The position numbers were made by a program, and so were the translations under genes. A stretch of DNA of 64,000 bases from Bacteroidales bacterium (GTDB lineage Bacteria > Bacteroidota > Bacteroidia > Bacteroidales > UBA932): the NCBI GenBank assembly GCA_017625535.1, contig JAGAKR010000004.1, forward strand, positions 1-64,000, in the 5' to 3' direction. The notes beneath the pieces are model-generated. The model had not been told where the DNA came from and did not search any database. It saw only the letters and a program-made list of their open reading frames with translations. Positions 1 through 8,956 of the stretch are shown here, one piece after another; position 1 is the stretch's first letter; each line of letters starts with the position of its first letter.

Positions 1-477
1 GCAGATGCAATGGATTCTTTGGGAACAAGGATTTCATCTGCCGAGAGTTCACGGGAGAACCTGTTGAACCAGCTGGATGTGCACAAGGCAAAGGAGAAGG
101 AGTTAAAGGATCTGCTTGAGAACAGGTTTGCGGAGGTGAGGGAGCTTGTAAGGACCTATTATGAGTTCGGGAATTCGAAGAAACTGCAAAAGAAGGTGGA
201 TGACCTTTTGAAACTGCAGCTAAGCGGTGACAATTTTGAGGTGATGGAGCAGGTGGTTAACGCCAAGAACAATGATGTAATAAAGAAAGTGCGCGAGAGG
301 TATCCTGCAATGAAGGATGAAAACCTGAAATTGCTCAATCTTATATATGCGGGTTTCTCTGCCCAGGAGATAAGCGTTATTCTCAATGATACTCCGCAGA
401 ACATTTATGTGAGAAAGAGCCGTCTGAAAAAATCACTGCAGGAACTTATACAGGAAGATCCGCAGCTGAACTTCTAG
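1..477 (+). CDS. C-terminal part of a coiled-coil/HTH transcriptional regulator (5' truncated by window)
   Basis: The reading frame is open from base 1, so the gene begins outside the window; the ATG at 10 is probably internal. The visible 158 residues are a charged, heptad-like helical stretch rich in K/E, followed by a helix-turn-helix near the end (NLIYAGFSAQEISVIL, then NIYVRKSRLKKSL), the usual LuxR-like tail of Bacteroidota TPR/coiled-coil sensor-regulators (DUF6377-like). Known proteins of this type have N-terminal TPR repeats and a membrane segment, which cannot be seen here. Its target is unknown. It converges on the small lipoprotein gene ending at 796. Confidence 0.7.
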   Translation, partial: ADAMDSLGTRISSAESSRENLLNQLDVHKAKEKELKDLLENRFAEVRELVRTYYEFGNSKKLQKKVDDLLKLQLSGDNFEVMEQVVNAKNNDVIKKVRERYPAMKDENLKLLNLIYAGFSAQEISVILNDTPQNIYVRKSRLKKSLQELIQEDPQLNF

Positions 478-644
478 ATTTGCACTACAAATATGCACTT
501 TTTGCAGGGGTGAAAGCCCTGGAAATGGCCCTGCAAGATTTTGCAAGAAATTTATAAATGTAAGTACTTGATTATAAGATATTTGAAAAACTGGTTTGCA
601 ATATTAAAAAGGGCAAAAAATTAGGTTGTGCATAACATTTGCCT

Positions 645-652
645 TACCTTTG
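645..652 (+). promoter_or_regulatory. Bacteroidales-type -7 box (orphan promoter)
   Basis: TACCTTTG matches the -7 consensus TAnnTTTG exactly. A TTG lies upstream at 626-628, closer than the ideal spacing. No coding region follows on this strand; the next strand-matched element is the hairpin with a T-run at 698-745. Confidence 0.5.
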
Positions 653-658
653 CAACAG

Positions 659-745
659 TGAAATTTGAATTGAACAAGTATTTTTATAGTTGAATTACTG
701 CCCGTCCTGAGCCGTTTGGCCAACAGGACGGGCAGCAGTTTTTTT
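659..745 (+). ncRNA. Candidate small RNA ending in a strong hairpin
   Basis: The stretch 478-795 has no gene. Within it an exact -7 box (645-652) is followed about 45 bases later by a GC-rich hairpin with a T-run, which would give a transcript of roughly 85-90 bases. No open reading frame of note lies inside it and I recognise no RNA family. The alternative is that the hairpin only terminates the upstream regulator gene and the -7 match is chance. Transcript start is estimated from the box position. Confidence 0.35.
698..745 (+). terminator. Intrinsic terminator
   Basis: A perfect 12-base stem (CTGCCCGTCCTG at 698-709 with CAGGACGGGCAG at 724-735) has a further GCC/GGC pair inside the loop. 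A run of seven T follows at 739-745. The T-run is only on the + side, so it serves + strand transcription. Confidence 0.75.
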
Positions 746-795
746 CAGATTCCACCTGATACATCTATGCCTCAGGTGTAGCACTCGGACGATTC

Positions 796-1005
796 TTATT
801 TTGCCTCTCTCCATGAGTGAGGAACAACCACCGGAGGGTGAAGAGGTACAAACTCTTTTAATGTGTCCTTTTTGTTGGTGGAGTTATTCGTATCCCCCTT
901 AACATTGCCTTTTTTGGCAACTCCACAAGAACATAAACATGCCAACAGCAGTATTATGACTGCCACTTCCTGAAAATTTGACAAATTAATTCTCTTTTTT
1001 TGCAT
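796..1005 (-). CDS. Small lipoprotein sharing its C-terminal peptide with the upstream M64 peptidase
   Basis: 69 residues from the ATG at 1005. A longer frame runs upstream to 1098, but that part lies inside the peptidase gene. A basic N-terminus and hydrophobic stretch end in LACLCSC, a plausible lipobox, so the mature protein would be a lipidated peptide of about 43 residues rich in N, K, T and D. It ends PLHPPVVVPHSWREAK, nearly the same as the peptidase tail PLHPPVVHNKSWRDAK. The start codon sits inside the peptidase gene (20-base overlap), suggesting translational coupling. Function unknown; the shared tail suggests a common partner or sorting step (inference). Confidence 0.6.
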   Translation of the reverse strand: MQKKRINLSNFQEVAVIILLLACLCSCGVAKKGNVKGDTNNSTNKKDTLKEFVPLHPPVVVPHSWREAK

Positions 1006-4000
1006 CTCTCCACGATTTATTATGTACAACTGGCGGATGTAGTGGCTTGTAATGTACAACAGATGGTGATTTTGTTGATGCTGCAGTTGAAGCATCACGG
1101 CTTAGCGCATCATACTCTACAAATTTCTCATAGTCATATACCCATTCTGTACCATAAGCCAATTTGTGAATTCTATAATAGATTGCTTCTCGTGACGGAG
1201 CGTTGAAACCACCAGTATTATACCTCATAATACTATTCTCCGTTGGTCTCCAAACTCCATTCCAATAGGTCAGGCCACCTTCAAAGACACCCAAGCCATC
1301 ATTTGCATATCTGCTATCCTCAAGGAATTTAGCCCATCTTACCTGTGCCGGATCATTGGTGAAATCCACATTCTTCCACCATCCCCAATTGTTCTGCTGT
1401 GATTTTGTTTGAGCCACATAATCACTTGAAACAGCACCCATATCTTCATAAGCATATTCGTCCGCTAATTTTGCAAATCCATGGCCACACGCCTCATGAT
1501 GGATCAATTGCGCAAAAGTTCCAGCATCACCGCCCTTAGGGAAATATGAAACAGATACACCAGAACCGTAGTCTGAGCCACCCTCCGGATTATACATATA
1601 ACAAGTACCGGCATAGTTATCTGAATTCATTGCTACAACCAACAATGCCTCGTCCATTTTCTCCTCAGAAATAGCCTTGAGCGCATATTGGACTACTGCA
1701 TTATCATTACCTCCAACTAATGTGCCTCCTCCAAAAAATCCATCCAATGCTGTATTCCCATACTCATACCCTTCTGTTGCCGATACCACATTCACATAAA
1801 AAACATTAAAATGGTCCTTAAAACTCTTATATGGTTCTTCTATAAACAGATTATTGTACAGATTCTCCATATCAGTCCTATATGTACCATCTGCTATTTG
1901 TCTATCGCTATAGGCATCTCCCATCAATACTATATCAATACCTTTCCCTTTTGTTGCAGTTTGCAAAGTAATTACTTTCCCATCTTGAGAATAATCAGTA
2001 GAAACATGAGTTTCAGGATAGAATTCACTTAGGTCCCCATAATCATAGCTACGAAGATAGTCTTTATAATAGCTCCATTTATGAGAATATTGGTATGCCT
2101 CCAAAGACTCTTGTGGCACATAAATCTTAAGGTCATCAAATTGATATCTTGAATCTCCCATAAGGTTGTAAGATACAGATGGTGGGATTGGAGCCCTACA
2201 ATAAACATTCTTAAGTTTTGGAGTTGCCCAGAATTCATTACTAAACGGATCATATCCTAGATATGTCAGTCTTGCCGAAAGTGTAACAGTCTCCAGATTT
2301 GGACATTGATTGAAAATATATCCCATTCCATCTATTTCGGTAACTTCATCTGAGATCACATATTTAACGATATCATCCTTAAACCCTAAAACTTGATATC
2401 CAAGCCTCTTAACACCTTTTGGAGTGGTATATTCATACAAATTACCACCAGCTAACATGATAAGTGTACTATCAATAATAAGGCTACGGTTATCCTCTGC
2501 AACATTATTTCCCGTAATCGTTTCAATATTTACAGTCCCCTCAAAAGCATGAGCAGAATAAATGGTTTTAATTGAACTTGGGAAATTAAGTTTCTTCAAA
2601 GATGTAGCATAATAGAAGGCATACGATTCCACTGATTCTATGCCCTCTGGTATAGAATACTCAGTAATATTGGCACCAGATGCGAATACTACCAAGGCCT
2701 TATGATTGTTAGGACCATAATTATCTATCACCAACGATAAATTATCATCAGTAATAAATTTATTATCTCCATAGAAAAATTTTATACTGTTGTTATACAA
2801 AAAGGCATATGGGTGAAGTTCTTTCAATGAGGTAGGTAAATACACATATTCCAGTGAACTTTTTATTTTCGTATCTGTGTATGAATCAGCCTGAAACGCA
2901 TGTGCCTCAATTTTCTCAACACCTTCTGGGACAGTTATCACATTTAGTTTACACACCCTGAATGCACCATCTTTAACTACTTTTACCCCTTGGGGTATAG
3001 TGTATTCCAACACGTCAGCAGGAGCGAAACTATACAAACAATTGTCAATTATCAAGCATCGCTTATCTTCACTTGATAAAGGTCCCTCTATTCTGAATAA
3101 CTTCGGACAATCACTTAATGGATTTGCCGCACCTAGCATCTCCTCTATAGTCAAATCATCACTCTTTAAGTATACTTCTTCAAGATTTCGACAATTGACA
3201 AAAGCATTAATTCCTATATTCCGAATAGAGCCTGGCAATATTATTGATTTAAGATTGTCCTTTGCCGCAAATGAATGACTGCCTATTTCCGTAATTGGAG
3301 AGCTGAATTTAATTTTTCCAATACCGTTAGAATATTCATTGGATAAAACACTAACATCAAAACTTGAATTGGGGAAAGAAGGAATAACTGAAGTTAATGA
3401 GACTATTGATTTATCAATAGTTGTATACCAAATCTCATTATCTGGAATTGCCGCAGGATCTAATTTTACTGTGCATATTTGTAAAACCTTGACAGCTTGA
3501 GTAACACCCCCTCCTGTAAGTATTATTTTCCCTTCCCTTGATACAGAATCAGCGGGCAGTACATCAAAGAATAATTTCTTCGCTTCCAATCCCCTTGTCC
3601 CAACCTGCCTGATCCAGCTTGAGCAGCTGTCCGGTATTGAAACTGTCACATCTACATTTGTCTGAATCTCAAAATCAAGGCTACCCCCTTCTGCATCAAA
3701 TTCATACTCACTCTTTGCCAATACTATAGCATCTTTCTGCATCTGGGTTACTGTCAGAGTATCCTGCGTTCCGGTCTTGAGGTTTTTAACATACAACTGG
3801 GTAGTGCGGCTGTCATAGGTTTCGTTAGCATCAACCACGTATTTTAAAGTATGGGTCTGCAATCCTTTGGTGGTTATATTGTGCAACCAATCCACTGTTG
3901 GTTCGGTCACTGAGAATTCCACATTGGCCTTTATCTCCAATGTAAGTTCTCCTCCAGCATCGTTTGTCACGTGATCCTTCTTGCTTATGATAAGCGCACC

Positions 4001-5191
4001 TTTTTCTGACTGATATACTTTAATATCCTGCTTAATGGTTCCACTTCCGGCAGTAAAGGTTATTACCCCTTCTCTGTTGTCATAACCGGCGTTTTCCGCC
4101 ACATTAAAGTGAAGTTTGTCTGTCTCCATTGCCTTGGTCTCTGCTCTGGTTATCCAATCAGCTGAAATGGAGCACTCGTAATCTATATTGTGGCCTACCT
4201 CTATCTCTATAGTGCCACCGGAATTATCAACATTGTAACTTGATTTGGCTACAACTATCGCATCTTTCTGGGCCTGGGTTACTGTTACTGTGTCTGCAAG
4301 GTTGTTTTCCGCATTTGAAAAGACAAGCAAAGCTGTACGGGAATCATAGGTTTCGTTGGCCTGTGCCGTAAGGTAGAATTTGTTGGTTGAGATTGCTCTT
4401 GTAGTGTTTTCACCTATCCATGCTCCCACACCTTGTGGAAATATCAGACTCATAGTGGCATTTACATTGCTGGCCACCTCAACCTCAAAGCTCTCTCCTT
4501 CTGATTTCAGGACATATTCATCTTTGCTCACAACTATTGTTGGAGTTTCTCCTGCCTGATACACATTTACCGTGTCCTTCAGATTGCCGCTTGCAAGGAA
4601 GATTTGTCCGCTGCGGTTGGCAACTCCATCATTTGTCAAAATTTCAAATATAAGGGTGGAGTCCTTGAGGGCTTTGGTCTCTACCGCCTTTATCCATTTC
4701 TGGGCATCTGTAGAGATGGTGTGGGTAAATGAGACATTGGATTTGGCTGTCACCTTTATTTCTCCACCTTCGGCGGGCACTTCAAATGATGAGGCAGTTA
4801 CAGTAAGGGCATCCTGCTGCTTCTGCTCAACTTTTATGGTTTGTGTTGCTGTTCCTGCCTTGATAACTACTGAAGCCGAACGGTTGTCGGGAGTAGTATT
4901 TTCCTTTACAGTTATGGTTATTGTGGCTGCTCCGGCACCTCCGCTGGTTGGAGAAACACTGCACCAGCTGTCTGCCTTGGTGTTGATGATTGAGGCACTC
5001 CAGGATGAACTGGCGGTGAAAGAAACATTTGTACTGCCACCAGCCGTTGCTATTACAGGTGCTGCATTTGTCCCAGAAGAAAGGGTTACACTCTCCTGTT
5101 TCGGCTTTTCAGGGATGGGATTATCGGGTTCGCTTTTACTGCATCCTGCCAATAGTGCAATTACAAGGAATAGGGAAAACAAGCGTCTCAT
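986..5191 (-). CDS. Giant lipoprotein: BACON repeats, BspA-like LRRs and M64 (IgA-peptidase family) metallopeptidase
   Basis: 1401 residues. A lipoprotein signal (LLAGC, Cys17) is followed by about six BACON-type Ig-like repeats of roughly 90 residues each (about 35-567; repeated pattern of AEGG, a W, and TVTQ/VYQ ends). Next come BspA-type leucine-rich repeats (about 590-960) and a C-terminal zinc peptidase domain. The motif HHEACGHGFAKLADEY (HExxH at 1232-1236) and a later SIMRY fit peptidase family M64. BACON domains are proposed mucin/glycan binders and M64 includes IgA proteases, so a surface protease acting on host or dietary glycoproteins is likely (inference). The tail PLHPPVVHNKSWRDAK recurs in the overlapping small lipoprotein. 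Substrate unproven. Confidence 0.88.
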   Translation of the reverse strand: MRRLFSLFLVIALLAGCSKSEPDNPIPEKPKQESVTLSSGTNAAPVIATAGGSTNVSFTASSSWSASIINTKADSWCSVSPTSGGAGAATITITVKENTTPDNRSASVVIKAGTATQTIKVEQKQQDALTVTASSFEVPAEGGEIKVTAKSNVSFTHTISTDAQKWIKAVETKALKDSTLIFEILTNDGVANRSGQIFLASGNLKDTVNVYQAGETPTIVVSKDEYVLKSEGESFEVEVASNVNATMSLIFPQGVGAWIGENTTRAISTNKFYLTAQANETYDSRTALLVFSNAENNLADTVTVTQAQKDAIVVAKSSYNVDNSGGTIEIEVGHNIDYECSISADWITRAETKAMETDKLHFNVAENAGYDNREGVITFTAGSGTIKQDIKVYQSEKGALIISKKDHVTNDAGGELTLEIKANVEFSVTEPTVDWLHNITTKGLQTHTLKYVVDANETYDSRTTQLYVKNLKTGTQDTLTVTQMQKDAIVLAKSEYEFDAEGGSLDFEIQTNVDVTVSIPDSCSSWIRQVGTRGLEAKKLFFDVLPADSVSREGKIILTGGGVTQAVKVLQICTVKLDPAAIPDNEIWYTTIDKSIVSLTSVIPSFPNSSFDVSVLSNEYSNGIGKIKFSSPITEIGSHSFAAKDNLKSIILPGSIRNIGINAFVNCRNLEEVYLKSDDLTIEEMLGAANPLSDCPKLFRIEGPLSSEDKRCLIIDNCLYSFAPADVLEYTIPQGVKVVKDGAFRVCKLNVITVPEGVEKIEAHAFQADSYTDTKIKSSLEYVYLPTSLKELHPYAFLYNNSIKFFYGDNKFITDDNLSLVIDNYGPNNHKALVVFASGANITEYSIPEGIESVESYAFYYATSLKKLNFPSSIKTIYSAHAFEGTVNIETITGNNVAEDNRSLIIDSTLIMLAGGNLYEYTTPKGVKRLGYQVLGFKDDIVKYVISDEVTEIDGMGYIFNQCPNLETVTLSARLTYLGYDPFSNEFWATPKLKNVYCRAPIPPSVSYNLMGDSRYQFDDLKIYVPQESLEAYQYSHKWSYYKDYLRSYDYGDLSEFYPETHVSTDYSQDGKVITLQTATKGKGIDIVLMGDAYSDRQIADGTYRTDMENLYNNLFIEEPYKSFKDHFNVFYVNVVSATEGYEYGNTALDGFFGGGTLVGGNDNAVVQYALKAISEEKMDEALLVVAMNSDNYAGTCYMYNPEGGSDYGSGVSVSYFPKGGDAGTFAQLIHHEACGHGFAKLADEYAYEDMGAVSSDYVAQTKSQQNNWGWWKNVDFTNDPAQVRWAKFLEDSRYANDGLGVFEGGLTYWNGVWRPTENSIMRYNTGGFNAPSREAIYYRIHKLAYGTEWVYDYEKFVEYDALSRDASTAASTKSPSVVHYKPLHPPVVHNKSWRDAKKEN

Positions 5192-5272
5192 AATCAGAAT
5201 TTTTAGGTTTTCACAAAGCTATATAAAAAGAATGAGATTTCCTATTCGCTCCCATTTATAACTATCAGAATT

Positions 5273-5310
5273 TCAAAACAAAAACGGCAGCCATTACCAC
5301 GGCTGCCGTT
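5273..5310 (-). terminator. Intrinsic terminator of pepD
   Basis: Ten-base stem AACGGCAGCC / GGCTGCCGTT (5283-5292 with 5301-5310), loop of eight. The minus-strand 3' side continues as a T-rich run, directly after the pepD stop codon. Confidence 0.8.
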
Positions 5311-5331
5311 CCTATAACATTGTATTGCCAA

Positions 5332-6789
5332 TTATTTCTTAGGAGCATTCTTCAGGACCTCAACTACGAAATCCCACCATTTGCCAACTGAAGCAATCTC
5401 AACCCTCTCATCTGGTGAGTGAGGAGAGAAGATAGTAGGGCCGCAAGAAACCATATCCCAGTTAGGGTAAGTACCGCCAAGGATACCGCACTCAAGACCA
5501 GCGTGGATAGCCATAACAGCAGGCTGTTTGCCATAAAGTTTCTCATAAACAGACTTCATCTCCTTAAGGATAGGAGAAGCCATGTTAGGAGCCCAACCTG
5601 AGTAGCCGCCTCTGAATGAAACCTCTGCACCTGCAAGCTCAAATACAGCGCGCATCTTCTCTGCCAAATCATCTTTGGCAGTATCTACAGAACTTCTCAT
5701 CAAAGAGTGTACGCTAATTGTACCATTCTCAGATTTAACGATTGCCATATTGTTTGAAGTCTCAACCAAACCAGGCATTGCATCACTCATTCTCTCTACG
5801 CCGCTTGGGCAAGCATACAATGCTTTGCAAAGGTTCAATGCAACCTGCTGGCAGATAGCCTCACCTGAAATAGGGGCATCCTCAAGGAATACTTTGGCAT
5901 CTTTGTCTGTAGCAGCATACTCAACTTTAACCTCAGCCTCAACTTTTGCAACAAGTGCTTTTGCCTCTGCCAATTTAGCCTCAGGAACTGCAATGTATGC
6001 AACACCCTCTCTTGGGATTGCATTGCGCATATTGCCGCCCTCAATGTTGATGAGTCTTGCATCAAGATCCCTCAAAAGAGGAAGAAGAGCCCTTACAAGC
6101 ACTTTGTTTGCGTTTGCACGGCATAGGATGATGTCCATACCAGAGTGTCCGCCTACAAGACCTTTCACATTCAAAGCCTGTCCTACATAACCTGCAGGAA
6201 CAGCCTCTGTAGTATAGTTGAATACTGCCGAGCAGTCAAGACCGCCTGCGCAACCAACATAAAGCTCGCCCTCAGTCTCTGAATCAAGGTTAATGAGGAT
6301 GTCGCCTTTAAGTACGCCTGGCTGAAGTGCACGTGCACCTGTCATTCCGGTCTCCTCATCAATGGTGATGAGAACCTCAATAGGGCCGTGTACAAGATCA
6401 TTCTGCTCCAATACTGCCATTGCAACAGCACAACCCAAACCGTTGTCTGCACCAAGGGTAGTACCTGTAGCATATACCATATCGCCTACGATTCTTGGTT
6501 TGATAGGATCTTTCTTGAAGTCGTGCTCAACATCGTTGTTCTTCTGTGGAACCATATCAATGTGAGCCTGTAGGATGATGCCCATCCTGTCCTCCATACC
6601 TGGAGTTGCAGGTTTGCGGATAATTACGTTTCCTACTTCATCCTGGAATGACTCAAGGCCAAGTTTCTTTCCAAAATCACAAATATATTTTGCTGCCTCC
6701 AACTCAAATTTTGAAGGGCGTGGGATCTGTGTAAGATCATAGAAGTTTTTCCACACTATCTGTGGAGACAAATTTGCAATTGCATTCAT
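5332..6789 (-). CDS. pepD: Aminoacyl-histidine dipeptidase (peptidase M20C, PepD)
   Basis: 485 residues, the full length expected for this family of cytosolic zinc dipeptidases, which hydrolyse Xaa-His and other dipeptides. Visible catalytic elements: HIDMVPQK (His76, Asp78), GADNGLG (Asp115, bridging zinc), DEETG (Glu145/146, general base and ligand), NLDSETEGE, and the late His in IHAGLECGIL. The insertion domain lies in the middle third. It is preceded on the same strand by a DUF4831 gene (31-base gap) and followed by its own terminator. The POT peptide transporter lies further upstream in the same direction, which makes a peptide-use grouping plausible. Confidence 0.95.
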   Translation of the reverse strand: MNAIANLSPQIVWKNFYDLTQIPRPSKFELEAAKYICDFGKKLGLESFQDEVGNVIIRKPATPGMEDRMGIILQAHIDMVPQKNNDVEHDFKKDPIKPRIVGDMVYATGTTLGADNGLGCAVAMAVLEQNDLVHGPIEVLITIDEETGMTGARALQPGVLKGDILINLDSETEGELYVGCAGGLDCSAVFNYTTEAVPAGYVGQALNVKGLVGGHSGMDIILCRANANKVLVRALLPLLRDLDARLINIEGGNMRNAIPREGVAYIAVPEAKLAEAKALVAKVEAEVKVEYAATDKDAKVFLEDAPISGEAICQQVALNLCKALYACPSGVERMSDAMPGLVETSNNMAIVKSENGTISVHSLMRSSVDTAKDDLAEKMRAVFELAGAEVSFRGGYSGWAPNMASPILKEMKSVYEKLYGKQPAVMAIHAGLECGILGGTYPNWDMVSCGPTIFSPHSPDERVEIASVGKWWDFVVEVLKNAPKK

Positions 6790-6820
6790 AAAACTGTGTA
6801 TTATTAAGTGTTAAAAAATT

Positions 6821-7891
6821 CTATCTGAGGGTGACATCCAGAGGGAAACTCATAATCTTGCCCAACTGGTATACAGGAACCCTTGCCTGCATAAGCACCT
6901 TCTGTCCGTCCATAACCTTTGCAACAACTGTTACAGGCTTGCGGTATGCCACACGTCCTTTTGTTGCAAGTGCAGCCTCTGAAACCGCTGTAGGGGCAAT
7001 AGGCTCACCGTCCGCTACAAGTTCCAATACAAACGGCCTGCCCTGCATATTGTTGGCAGGAAGAAGTCCGTGAACATCAGACAACCTGAAGGCAATATAC
7101 ATATGTTTCTGTTTTGAAGCGTCAGGAACAACATCAAACACCATTGTCTGCTCATCCTTAACGCTCTTTCCAATGAACATGCTCATATACTCATCCTCAA
7201 GCCTCTGTATCTCTGCAAGTGTTGCAGCCATAGCCTCACCGCTGAAAGTTGCATCTGTATCGCCTGTAATGATGTCAACCCTCTTCTGGCGCAACTTGAA
7301 AATAAGTTCAGCAGTCTCTTCAGCCTTTTTCTCAAGGCTCTTCTCCACTGTCTGGGTCTGTTTTACAGGAACCTTCTCAATCCCCTCGGCACCCATAACT
7401 GTTTTGTATAGAGTTGTGGTGGTAATGTCTATATTGGAAGCTGATCCTGCAAGGAAATCCTGGGCATCAACTCCGCTCCCGAATCTCCACGCAGCAGGTT
7501 TGCCTGCATATCCGTCTGAAAGGACAACCAGTCCTTGGCTGCACAGGCTCAAGAAGTTGGCAGGAGCCGCCTTGCTTCCCTGAAGGTTCACTGCTGCAGA
7601 TACTTTAGGGTCTGCCTCAACATACGGAACCATCTCAATGGATTTTATGGTGTAGAAATCACCGCTTCCCTGCCTAACGTCAATTCCAAGATATTTCTGC
7701 GCATACATTGCGTACGGGCCGGCCTGGTATGCCTCGTGCTCTGCAGTTACCTTAAGGGCAATTGTAGTGCTTGGCAACGAATACACCACAGCACCGGCAG
7801 GTGCCTCAACACCATCAAGCACCTGGGCAGATGCAGAAAACTGCACTCCGCAAACCAACAATGCCGCAACAATCATTCTCAACTTTTTCAT
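6821..7891 (-). CDS. DUF4831 family exported protein
   Basis: 356 residues from the ATG at 7891; a TTG six bases upstream is in frame but less likely. The N-terminus MKKLRMIVAALLVCGVQFSA with SASAQ cleavage site is a Sec signal peptide, so the protein is periplasmic or outer-membrane associated. The rest is soluble, rich in A, V and K. I recognise the family as DUF4831, found in Bacteroidota and without assigned function. It sits between an LpxL-like acyltransferase (11-base gap) and pepD, so it is probably cotranscribed with both. No catalytic motif is apparent. Confidence 0.8.
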   Translation of the reverse strand: MKKLRMIVAALLVCGVQFSASAQVLDGVEAPAGAVVYSLPSTTIALKVTAEHEAYQAGPYAMYAQKYLGIDVRQGSGDFYTIKSIEMVPYVEADPKVSAAVNLQGSKAAPANFLSLCSQGLVVLSDGYAGKPAAWRFGSGVDAQDFLAGSASNIDITTTTLYKTVMGAEGIEKVPVKQTQTVEKSLEKKAEETAELIFKLRQKRVDIITGDTDATFSGEAMAATLAEIQRLEDEYMSMFIGKSVKDEQTMVFDVVPDASKQKHMYIAFRLSDVHGLLPANNMQGRPFVLELVADGEPIAPTAVSEAALATKGRVAYRKPVTVVAKVMDGQKVLMQARVPVYQLGKIMSFPLDVTLR

Positions 7892-7902
7892 ATGCAATAA
7901 AT

Positions 7903-8877
7903 TTATTCATTTTTAAAAGGCTTGTGGCCATAAATCCTTTCAAACTCCAGGATTTCATCGGGAGTAAAATCCCTTTTCCATCTTTTATGGCTCCACAGCC
8001 AGTTCACTTTATTTGCAAAGATATCCTTTTGCAAAAAGTATGCAAATTTTCTTGTAAGTTCCCCGTGCGTAACCCCTTTGGTATTCTCCTCTATAAGTGA
8101 GAACCTTATCTCATATTTTCCGCGGGCAACCCTGTCAAGCCCCATATACACCATAGGGATACCCAATTTGGCTGCAACATACTCCGCTCCACCAAGGAAT
8201 TGTGTAGGCTGTCCCAAAAACTCCGCCACTATCCTCTCCTCCTTCGGTGACTGGTCCGCTATGAAAATGTACAGTCCTGTGGCCTTGCGGTCTTTGAGGA
8301 TATGCCTGAGGATATGCTTTGATTCCAGAATGCCCCCCGGATTGCCGCTCTTGCGGAACGCCAGCATTCTCATCTTTACAAAGAATTCATCAAATGCCTT
8401 GTTCTTGGCCCTCTTGTAACTCAAATATATGTTGCTCCTTGTAAAACCTCCCGTAACCTCAGGGCCGCCGGGGCCTGTAACTCCCCCGAACAATTCCCAG
8501 TTCCCCACGTGCCCCATAACAATCACCACCTTGGGATGTCTGGCACAAAGGTCATCCATCATACTTCTGTCGGGAACCGAAACAACTTCACAAATCTGCT
8601 TCTGCGATGCACTCAGGGCCCAGATGCTCTCCAGGGTAATGTCCATCATATAGCGGTAATACTCCTTCCTCCACTTCTTTATCTCCCCATACTTTGCCTG
8701 CGGAAAACTGCGCGCCATATTAATGTCTATCACACTCCTGCGGTAACCCAGCAGATTGAGGAAAAATGCACACACATTGGAGAGGAAGTAGAAAAATCCC
8801 CTTGGCAACAGGGACACCGCATACATTGTCCCCCACATAATCCAAAACAAAATCTTGTGCATAATCCTATGAATCAT
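7903..8877 (-). CDS. LpxL/HtrB-like lipid A acyltransferase family protein
   Basis: 324 residues from the ATG at 8877 (MIHRIMHKILFW); the frame is open further upstream, but that part crosses the POT terminator hairpin, which rules out the longer start. One N-terminal membrane segment, then the acyltransferase core with the HX4E motif in VIVMGHVGNWELFGG. Family members transfer acyl chains from acyl-ACP to lipid A precursors at the inner leaflet of the inner membrane. Bacteroidota commonly carry one such late acyltransferase. Exact acceptor not determinable from sequence. Confidence 0.87.
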   Translation of the reverse strand: MIHRIMHKILFWIMWGTMYAVSLLPRGFFYFLSNVCAFFLNLLGYRRSVIDINMARSFPQAKYGEIKKWRKEYYRYMMDITLESIWALSASQKQICEVVSVPDRSMMDDLCARHPKVVIVMGHVGNWELFGGVTGPGGPEVTGGFTRSNIYLSYKRAKNKAFDEFFVKMRMLAFRKSGNPGGILESKHILRHILKDRKATGLYIFIADQSPKEERIVAEFLGQPTQFLGGAEYVAAKLGIPMVYMGLDRVARGKYEIRFSLIEENTKGVTHGELTRKFAYFLQKDIFANKVNWLWSHKRWKRDFTPDEILEFERIYGHKPFKNE

Positions 8878-8895
8878 CTTCCCGACAAAAAACAA

Positions 8896-8933
8896 ATTTA
8901 ATAAAAAAAGCCGGCCCCGCAAAGGAACCGGCT
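8896..8933 (-). terminator. Intrinsic terminator of the POT transporter gene
   Basis: Stem AGCCGG / CCGGCT (8909-8914 with 8928-8933) with G/C pairing inside the loop; on the minus strand it is followed by a T-run. It lies just after the POT stop codon and just before the acyltransferase start. Confidence 0.75.
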
Positions 8934-8956
8934 CCGATATGTGAAGATGGATCAAA

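Noticed and set aside
753..778. Hairpin CACCTGA/TCAGGTG as terminator of the small lipoprotein gene
   Set aside because: A seven-base stem with a 12-base loop and no T-run on the minus strand; too weak.
4572..5261. 229-residue plus-strand frame
   Set aside because: Antisense to the BACON-repeat lipoprotein gene, which has a lipobox, domain repeats and family matches; the frame shows no domain.
5675..6190. 171-residue plus-strand frame
   Set aside because: Antisense to pepD with no domain or promoter; an artefact of codon bias.
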